Shown here one piece after another: positions 9,471-15,845 of a stretch of 36,603 nucleotides of DNA (position 1 is the first letter of the stretch; each line of letters starts with the position of its first letter). The notes below the pieces were generated by a model. It searched no databases. It was not told where the DNA came from and saw only the letters and a program-made list of their open reading frames with translations. The stretch comes from CAYMRB01 sp964392615 (GTDB lineage Bacteria; Planctomycetota; UBA8108): the NCBI GenBank assembly GCA_964392615.1, contig CAYMRB010000041.1, forward strand, positions 1 to 36,603, read 5' to 3'. The translations under genes and the position numbers were made by a program.

Positions 9471-11318
9471 GTGAACGATCTTCGATCAGCAACGGCCTTC
9501 TCGTGGGCCTGGCGCGTGCTTGCAGCGATCGTCGTCTTCGGTCTTGCCGGGTGCGGCGATCAGGGCGATAGGGACGACGGGAAGGCGGCGCGGTCGAGGT
9601 CGCCCGCGAAGTCACGGCCGCCGGCGGCTGCGCCGGAGCCGGTGACGGTCGAGGCGCAGTCTGCGTCGCCTACCGGCGCGTCGTCGCGAGCGCCGGCTCT
9701 CCTCGGGACCGTCGCCTACCACGAGAGCGTCGCCCGAGAGCTCGGGATCGACGGCTACGTCGTCGGCGTGGTGTCGCCGGGCTCACCGGCGCGGCGTGTC
9801 GGGTTGCGCCCGGGCGATGCGATCGTCCGGGCCGGCGGCGCTCGCGTGCGAAACCGCGAAGAGCTGAAGGACGTGACATCGGCGCTGAGCATCGGCGACC
9901 GACTGAATCTCGAGGTCGTTCGCGACGGCGAGAGTCAGCTCGTCGCTGTCGCTCTTGCGGCTCGGATTCAGCCCGCGGATGACGCGAGCCAGCGCGAGAG
10001 CTTGCGCTTCCTCGAGGAGATCGCGACACGGCGGCCGGGGCCTGGAGTCTCGCGCGAGATCGTCCACCGACACGTCGAACTCCGGCAGTGGCGAGAGGCC
10101 GGTCGCGTTCTCGCGGCTGCGGAGTCGAAGTTCCCGGCGAGCCTCGAGCTCGCGGAGCTCCGTCTGAAGTGGCTCGCGACGCACGGCGACTTCGCGACGT
10201 ATTCGACGAGGACCGCAACGTACTTCACGCGCCACCCGCACTCGACGACCGTCCGGAACGCGCATCTGAGATCGCTGTTCGCGTCGGGTCGCCTCGCCGC
10301 GGCGGAGTCGTTGGCGCAGAGCTCGCTGGTCGACCCTCGAGAGCCGTCGACGGCGTTGTCACCAGCCGACGCGGGCGGTTTCCTGGGGTTGTGGACGCTC
10401 AGCCGGTGTCGGCAGGGCAAGACGCTCCGTTCGAGAGAGCTGCGTTCAGCGCTGGACGCGCGCGACGTCGACGAGGCGGTTCTCGAGACGTTCGAGTTCT
10501 GGCGTCGATGCGGATCGAGCGAATCGCTTCTCGCAGTGGACGGTCCGGCGGACGGGGTCGAAGTCGATCTTCACAGCCTGCGCGGCGGCGTGGCGCACGT
10601 CGTGCAGGTCGAGGTCGACGGCACGCGGCTCGAACGATTCGTCGTCGACACGGGAGCCTGCTGTACCATTTTGACAGAGGAGGCGGCGCGGCAAGCCGGT
10701 GTGGTCCGATCCGATGGCAGCACGGGCGCGGTCATGGGCAGCACGAGCTTCGCGGCCCGCGCGGGCTTCGTGCACGAGCTGAAGATCGGCGCCTTGACCG
10801 TGCGCAACGTGCCCGTGATCGTCGGGAGTCCGCACGACTTCGGTGCAGCGGGCGTTCACGGCGCGCTCGGAGTGAACCTGATGCATCGGGTCCGACTCAC
10901 GCTGGACTACGCGAACGAGAAGGCCACCGTAGCCCCGGCGGGACAGCCTCTTCCCGAGGCGGCGACGGCGCCGCGACGACCGTGGGACGTTCCGCTCCTG
11001 ACGTATCCGCTCTCGTGCGTCGCGGAGGGGCGCGTCGGCGAGTATCCGGTCCGCGTCCTGTTCGACACCGGCAACTACGCCGCAGCGTTGGTGACCGCGG
11101 CGTGGGCACAGAACCACCCGGACGCGTTCAACGCCGAGACGCGGGCGCTCGAAGGGCTGCGGGTCGCCGGCGTCGCTCTGCATCCGTTGGCCGTCGCTGT
11201 CACGCCGCCAAAGCGCCGCGAGCTGAACGCGTTGTTCGACGTCTGTCTCGGCTACGAGCTGCTGCGCCGGCATCGCGTGACGATCGACCTGCAGCGGCGC
11301 GTGCTGCGGCTGGAGTGA
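9471..11318 (+). CDS. Lipoprotein with PDZ domain and two retropepsin-like aspartyl protease lobes
   Basis: A 615-residue predicted lipoprotein. The signal peptide ends in a lipobox-like LAGC near residue 28, followed by a low-complexity basic/proline-rich linker. A PDZ domain follows (about residues 85-165: GYVVGVVSPGSPARRVGLRPGDAIVRAGG). A helical, TPR-like stretch (EAGRVLAAAESKFPASLELAELR) covers roughly 190-330. Two copies of a retropepsin-like fold follow, each with the Asp-Thr-Gly signature: FVVDTGA with Asp393, and VLFDTGN with Asp532. Such domains are known as gag-polyprotein-like aspartyl proteases in bacteria; two lobes in one chain would give a pepsin-like paired active site. PDZ plus protease suggests substrate recruitment in the periplasm. 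The GTG start places the signal peptide correctly; its ribosome site (GGTGGAG, 13 bases away) is poor. Proteolytic activity is inferred from the paired Asp residues. Confidence 0.8.
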   Translation: MNDLRSATAFSWAWRVLAAIVVFGLAGCGDQGDRDDGKAARSRSPAKSRPPAAAPEPVTVEAQSASPTGASSRAPALLGTVAYHESVARELGIDGYVVGVVSPGSPARRVGLRPGDAIVRAGGARVRNREELKDVTSALSIGDRLNLEVVRDGESQLVAVALAARIQPADDASQRESLRFLEEIATRRPGPGVSREIVHRHVELRQWREAGRVLAAAESKFPASLELAELRLKWLATHGDFATYSTRTATYFTRHPHSTTVRNAHLRSLFASGRLAAAESLAQSSLVDPREPSTALSPADAGGFLGLWTLSRCRQGKTLRSRELRSALDARDVDEAVLETFEFWRRCGSSESLLAVDGPADGVEVDLHSLRGGVAHVVQVEVDGTRLERFVVDTGACCTILTEEAARQAGVVRSDGSTGAVMGSTSFAARAGFVHELKIGALTVRNVPVIVGSPHDFGAAGVHGALGVNLMHRVRLTLDYANEKATVAPAGQPLPEAATAPRRPWDVPLLTYPLSCVAEGRVGEYPVRVLFDTGNYAAALVTAAWAQNHPDAFNAETRALEGLRVAGVALHPLAVAVTPPKRRELNALFDVCLGYELLRRHRVTIDLQRRVLRLE

Positions 11319-11331
11319 GGACGGGGAACGC

Positions 11332-12531
11332 TCACGCGTACGCCAGCGCTCTCTCGAGATCGGCCTCGAGGTCCGCCGCGTCCTCGAGTCCGATCGACAG
11401 GCGCAGCAATCCCGCCGGCAGCCCCGCCTTCTGGAGGTCCGCCTCGCTCAGCGCACCGTGTGACATCGACGCCGGGTGCGACACGATCGATTCGGCGCCG
11501 CCGAGGCTAACCGCGAGGCGGATGAGCTCGAGCGACTCTACGACGTGCTCGCCTGCCGACAATCCGCCCGCGACCTCGAACGACAGGATGCTGCCGAAGC
11601 CGCGCATTTGACGTCGCGCGAGCTCGTGGCCGCCGTCGGACTCGAGGCCGGGATACCAGACGCGATCGATGCGCGGGTGCGCGTCGAGAAACCTCGCGAG
11701 TCGCATCGCCGTCGCGTTCTGCCTCTCGACGCGGAGCGCGAGCGTCTTCAGTCCGCGCAGGAGAAGCCACGCCTCGAAGGGGCTCAGACACGCGCCGAAG
11801 AGCTTCAGCATCGGCCAGCATCGGCTGACGATTTCTCGCGTCGAGCAGGCGATGCCCGCGGTCAGGTCCGAATGGCCTCCGAGCGCCTTCGTCGCCGCGT
11901 GGACGACGATGTCGATGCCGAGGCGCAGCGGGTTCTGGTTGAACGGCGTCGCGAACGTGTTGTCGGCGACCGTCAGCACGCCGCGCTGCTTCGCGAGTCT
12001 CGCGAGCGCCTCGAGATCGGTGATGCCGAGCGTCGGATTCGTCGGGCTCTCGACGACGACAGCGCGCGTTCGCTCGTTCGCGTCGATCGCGGCCGCGACG
12101 GCGTCGAGGTCGCTCGCGTCCACGAGCGTCGATGTGACGCCATAGCGCGGAAACACGCCCGTGGCGAGCTCTTGTGTGCCCGAGTAGATCGATCGGCCGA
12201 CGACGAGATGGTCGCCCGCTTCGACGAGCGACATCAGCACGGCCGAGATCGCGCCCATGCCCGACGAGAAAGCCAGCGCCGCTTCGGCTCCTTCGAGGTC
12301 GGCGAGAATCGCCTCGACCTGCTTCGTCGTCGGATTGCCCCAACGCGTGTAGAACGCGGCCGGCGCGGTCGCCTGCGTGAATTCGACGCCCTGCGCCGAG
12401 CTCTCGAGCTCGAATGTCGAGCTCTGGAAGATCGGCGGCGTCAGCGCGCTCGTGTCGTTCAGGTGATTACCGGCGTGGATCGCTCGTGTCGCGAATCCGG
12501 TCCGGGGGCGGCGGTCGTCGTTCGATGCCAT
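11332..12531 (-). CDS. Cys/Met metabolism PLP-dependent enzyme (cystathionine gamma-synthase/lyase family)
   Basis: A 399-residue member of the Cys/Met-metabolism pyridoxal-phosphate family, cytoplasmic, acting in transsulfuration or sulfur amino acid breakdown. The PLP lysine is Lys215 in HAATKALGGHSD; Asp190 in VADNTFATP should bind the pyridine nitrogen; YTRWGNPT at 61-68 supplies the phosphate-binding Tyr and Arg from the neighbouring subunit; SSGMGAI at 89-95 completes the cofactor pocket. Length is typical. The ATG has GGAGTGAGGG just upstream. It starts 12 bases after the deacylase-like gene on the same strand, so the two are almost certainly co-transcribed. Family members (gamma-synthase, gamma-lyase, beta-lyase, methionine gamma-lyase, O-acetylhomoserine sulfhydrylase) cannot be separated reliably by eye, so no symbol is given. 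Confidence 0.9.
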   Translation of the reverse strand: MASNDDRRPRTGFATRAIHAGNHLNDTSALTPPIFQSSTFELESSAQGVEFTQATAPAAFYTRWGNPTTKQVEAILADLEGAEAALAFSSGMGAISAVLMSLVEAGDHLVVGRSIYSGTQELATGVFPRYGVTSTLVDASDLDAVAAAIDANERTRAVVVESPTNPTLGITDLEALARLAKQRGVLTVADNTFATPFNQNPLRLGIDIVVHAATKALGGHSDLTAGIACSTREIVSRCWPMLKLFGACLSPFEAWLLLRGLKTLALRVERQNATAMRLARFLDAHPRIDRVWYPGLESDGGHELARRQMRGFGSILSFEVAGGLSAGEHVVESLELIRLAVSLGGAESIVSHPASMSHGALSEADLQKAGLPAGLLRLSIGLEDAADLEADLERALAYA

Positions 12532-12543
12532 GGATGATTGCCC

Positions 12544-14232
12544 TCACTCCACACGCCCGGGGCCCCAGAGCGCACGACCCGGGCGTGCGCCGGTGTGCTC
12601 GCCAGCCGCTAGAACGACCTCGCCGTTGACGATGACCCACTCCATGCCGACGGCGTACTGGTGCGGCTCCTCATACGTCGCGCGATCCGCGATCGTCTCC
12701 GGATCGAACACTACGATATCGGCGGCGAAATCCGCTGCCAACCGTCCGCGGTCCTCGAGTCGGAGCGTCCGGGCCGGCAGGCTCGTCATCTTGCGGATCG
12801 CCTCGCGCAGCGGGATCACCCCCTCGTCACGGGTGTACTTGCCGAGGAGCCGCGCGAAGCTGCCGTACGCTCGTGGGTGCGTACTGGACTTGAGGAAGAC
12901 CCCTTTTGGCGCCTGCGACGCCGAGTCGGAGCACAGGCTGACCCACGGCAGCCGGATCTTCTTGCGGACGTTCTCCTCGGACATCAAGAAGTACACCGCC
13001 TCGACGCGCGATTCGTCCTCGAGCATGAGTTCGAGGATGACCTCGTGTGGCGGTTGGCTCCGTTCCTCGGCGATCTCGGCGAGAGTCTTGCCCTGAAGCG
13101 ACTTCAGCGCGTCCTTCTTGAAGCCGGTGACGATGACGCGATCCGCCGAGCCCGCCGCGAGGTACAGGTTCTCCCACGCGTCCGTCGGCGTCGTCATCTC
13201 CACAAGGATGCGTTCCCGTGTCGCCGGGTCGCGGAATCGCGCGCGCATGGCCTTGGTGCCGCCGTCGCGCGCCCACAGCGGAATCGACGCCGTGAGACCG
13301 GTCGCGCCGGCCGTGTAGGTGTAGATGTCCGCGGTGATCTCCATGCCCTGCGCGCGGGCTTTCTCGACGCGGTCGACGACGACGTCGAGCTTGTCCCAGT
13401 TGGCCTGGCCTGCTGCCTTGAGGTGGTAAATCTCGCCGCGACAGCCGGCCTCGCGACAGATGCGCAGGAACTCGTCGGCGGCCTCGACGAACGCATTGCC
13501 CTCGCTGCGCAGGTGCGAGATGTACATGCCACCGTGCTTCGCGGCTTCCGAGGCGATCGCGATGAGCTCCTCGGTGTCGGCGTACGAGCCCGGTGCGTAG
13601 ATCAGCGACGAGGCGACGCCGAGCGCGCCGCGCTCCATCTCGGCTCGCACCAGATCGCGCATCGCGTCGAGCTCCGCGGCCGTCGCGCGACGGTCCGACT
13701 TGCCGACGACGTACTCGCGGACGGTCGCGGCACCGATGAACGACGCGACGTTCTGCGATACGCCGCGCGCCTCGAGGTGCTCGAGGTACTCGGCGAGCGT
13801 GGTCCACTCGACGTCGTAGCGGATATCGCCTTGCTGCTCGATGAGTCCTTGGCGCATGCGCTCGCTGAGCGGTCCCATCGAGTGCCCTTCGCCCAGGGCC
13901 TGTGTCGTCACGCCTTCGCGGATCTCGCCCTGCGAGTCGCCGTCGGCGATCAGGCTCTCGTTCGACCAGCTCAGCATGTTGATGAAGCCCGGAGCGACAG
14001 CTTTGCCCGACGCGTCGATGACGGTCGTCGCAGTGGAGCCATCGAGGCCGCCCAGCGCCGCGATGCGGTCGCCGCGGATGCCGACATCGACCTGTCGTGC
14101 GGGACTTCCCGTGCCGTCATAGACGTCGCCGCCGCGAATGATGACGTCGTAATCCGGTGCCGCGCAAGAGAAGCAGAGCGCGATGAGAAGCGACGCGAGA
14201 AGGAGGCGACGAGCGCGGCTGATCTGGCTCAT
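12544..14232 (-). CDS. N-acyl-D-amino-acid deacylase-like amidohydrolase, exported, atypical metal site
   Basis: A 562-residue amidohydrolase-superfamily protein of the D-aminoacylase type, which normally removes the acyl group from N-acyl-D-amino acids. Residues 1-23 are an export signal with a possible, non-canonical lipoprotein cysteine (Cys23). The N-terminal beta-sandwich (DVIIRGGDVYDGTG) and PGFI motif are clear. Where the family has the metal-binding HxH, this protein has PGFINMLSW, with Leu87 and Trp89 instead. The family's bridging cysteine position reads GEG (Glu115). The later ligands are kept: His240 in YISHLRSE, His270 in IYHLKAAG (30 residues apart, as in the characterised enzyme) and Asp436 in LCSDSAS. 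Nine bases separate it from the upstream selenoprotein-like gene. Family is secure; catalysis with the usual metal arrangement is doubtful, and I recall this PGFINMLSW version as a recurring subfamily rather than random decay. Confidence 0.85.
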   Translation of the reverse strand: MSQISRARRLLLASLLIALCFSCAAPDYDVIIRGGDVYDGTGSPARQVDVGIRGDRIAALGGLDGSTATTVIDASGKAVAPGFINMLSWSNESLIADGDSQGEIREGVTTQALGEGHSMGPLSERMRQGLIEQQGDIRYDVEWTTLAEYLEHLEARGVSQNVASFIGAATVREYVVGKSDRRATAAELDAMRDLVRAEMERGALGVASSLIYAPGSYADTEELIAIASEAAKHGGMYISHLRSEGNAFVEAADEFLRICREAGCRGEIYHLKAAGQANWDKLDVVVDRVEKARAQGMEITADIYTYTAGATGLTASIPLWARDGGTKAMRARFRDPATRERILVEMTTPTDAWENLYLAAGSADRVIVTGFKKDALKSLQGKTLAEIAEERSQPPHEVILELMLEDESRVEAVYFLMSEENVRKKIRLPWVSLCSDSASQAPKGVFLKSSTHPRAYGSFARLLGKYTRDEGVIPLREAIRKMTSLPARTLRLEDRGRLAADFAADIVVFDPETIADRATYEEPHQYAVGMEWVIVNGEVVLAAGEHTGARPGRALWGPGRVE

Positions 14233-14241
14233 GGCGGGGTC

Positions 14242-15639
14242 CTATCGCTTCGCCGTCGGCGTCACCGGAATCTTCACGCGCAGGTCTTGGCGCAGGAACA
14301 TGCAGACGCCGCCGACGTCTTCGCAGACGAAGTAGACCGCGTAGGCGGGGATCTCCAACGGTCGATCCGCCGGGACGTTCTTCGCGACGCGAACCTCGAA
14401 CTCGAGGCGGCGCGTCTCGGAGCTCGCGGCCTCCGTCGCGTTCCGCGCGGTCACGTAGCGCCGGTCGACCTCGACTCCCTTCGGCGGGCGCAGCCACAGC
14501 ACGAGCTGACCGGCCTCGTTGTTCCAGTGCGCCTTCTTCGATGCGCTCGGGCGCAGCTCGACGTGGACGCGAGCGGACTTGCCCGGCACGACGCGCACGG
14601 GGGCGATCGCCGTCTCGATGCGCACGAGGCCGTCGCGGTCGAGCGGCAGTCGATCGCGCGCGTCGGGTTCCTCGAGCTTTCCCTCCGTCGCCACGCCGAA
14701 GGTCCTCGAGCGACCGGCGATCTCCGCAGCGCCTGGCTCGACGCGCAGCCGTGGTGGCGTGTCGCCACGAGCGCGGATGTCGCCGCGTGCCTTGTCGACC
14801 CAGTCGTAGAATGCGTATGGCTTCTCGAGCCGCGGGCCGTACTGCTGGATGCGCCGTCGCCAGATGTACTGACCGGGCACGGCGTCGAGCGCCTTGCCCC
14901 AGCACTCGAGCGCGCGTTGGAAGTCGCCCGCCTCGCGGCGCGGGCTCTCGTGACGCCGACGGTACGCGACGCCGAGACGAAACCAGAGATCCGGACGTTC
15001 CTTTTGTCGCTGCGCTGCCGTCCACAGGCGGATCGCCTCGGCGAGTTGCTTCGCGTCACCGGTGTGAAACAGCGCGTTCGCACGTTGGATGGACGCCGCG
15101 ACGCCGGCGCTTGCCGGGAGCGGAGCGAGACTCGGTCGCGGCGTCGGAGGCGGAAGACCAGCGGGCTTCGGGAACTCCGTCGCGACGAACGATGCGACGT
15201 CGTCCGGCGCAGGCCGTGCCTTACGGATCACGCCGTGCTCGTCGACGAGGTAGGCGAACGGTACCGCGCGCACGCCGAGTAGATTCAGCGCGTCGACCAT
15301 CACCGGCCAGTCCATCCGCTTCCACTCGTTGAAGAGTCGACAGCGATCGGGGTGCTGCTCCTCGATGATCGCGACGACGCGTATCTTACCGGTCTTCTGC
15401 AGCTCGAGGGTCTTGCGGTGCCACCCGGGCACGTGACTGCGGCAGCCCACTCACCACGACGCGTAGACGAGTAGCAGCAGCTTGTCGCCGCGAAACGACG
15501 AGACGGCGCGCTGCTCGCCTTCGAGCGTCGGTAGCCACAAGTCGGGGAAGAGCTTGCCCTCCGCGAGCCCCGTGTCGAGCGCGCGGACGGACCCGGAGAA
15601 CAGCGGCAAGAGGCTCAGCGCGAGGATGCAGTGTCGCAT
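14242..15639 (-). CDS. Putative selenoprotein: TlpA/thioredoxin-like UxxC domain fused to helical and DsbD-alpha-like domains
   Basis: Read through an in-frame TGA at 15453-15451, this is one 465-residue exported redox protein. The signal peptide is residues 1-20 (MRHCILALSLLPLFSGSVRA). A thioredoxin/TlpA-like domain follows, with LLVYASW, then TGA (residue 63), then VGCRS: the TGA stands exactly where the first Cys of a WCxxC motif belongs, giving U-V-G-C. The fold continues after the stop (IRVVAIIEEQ, then the cis-Pro strand AVPFAYLVDEHG), showing this is one gene. A Pro-rich linker, a TPR-like part (DLWFRLGVAYRRRHES) and a C-terminal beta-rich domain ending VYFVCEDVGGVCMF (Cys439, Cys446) resemble DsbD-alpha proteins. 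A start at 15669 is possible, but the one used puts the signal peptide first. It heads a three-gene minus-strand operon. The alternative is a nonsense mutation or base error; the hairpin after the TGA argues against that. Confidence 0.8.
15418..15432 (-). promoter_or_regulatory. Candidate bacterial SECIS hairpin
   Basis: On the minus strand GTGCC (15432-15428) and GGCAC (15422-15418) pair perfectly around the five-base loop CGGGT. The loop begins 24 bases after the in-frame TGA. Known bacterial SECIS elements are short hairpins directly after the UGA, with the loop some 16-37 bases downstream and a G in the first two loop positions; here G is second. The stem lies wholly inside coding sequence, as expected. 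The stem is short and does not extend cleanly below the fifth pair, so the call rests mainly on position plus the UxxC context. Confidence 0.5.
15451..15453 (-). other. In-frame TGA predicted to encode selenocysteine
   Basis: The codon occupies the first active-site position of a thioredoxin motif (SW-TGA-V-G-C-R). The reading frame is open for about 60 codons before and 400 codons after it, with thioredoxin-fold features on both sides and no other stop. This is the classical signature of a Sec/Cys homologue pair (UxxC for CxxC). Confidence 0.75.
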
Positions 15640-15845
15640 CGTATTCCGTTCTTGCAGACTGGTGGACATGTCCGACCACTACGTGAGTGGCACGGTCAGC
15701 GATCGTAACCGCATCCGAGTTCACCGCGGAGGTCTTTCGGGTTCGGATAGTCCGTGCGGTACGAATCGCCGGTTTGTACGATCGGCGACGGAGATGGGTT
15801 GACGAGTGATATCGAGCCGAGCGCACAGCCGCCACCGGAGGGGAC

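Noticed and set aside
12661..15282. Long open frame (over 800 codons) on the plus strand opposite the deacylase and selenoprotein genes
   Set aside because: It is Arg/Asp/Ala-biased with no domain motifs and lies antisense to two clear genes; in this GC-rich sequence, stops are rare in the mirrored frame.
14242..15669. Reading the thioredoxin-like gene as a pseudogene broken by a nonsense mutation
   Set aside because: The TGA sits exactly at the redox Cys position, the rest of the frame is intact for about 400 codons, and a SECIS-like hairpin follows. Random nonsense decay would rarely match all three.
15799..15804. TTGACG as a minus-35 box for the VgrG-like gene
   Set aside because: Nothing like a minus-10 lies 16-18 bases downstream.
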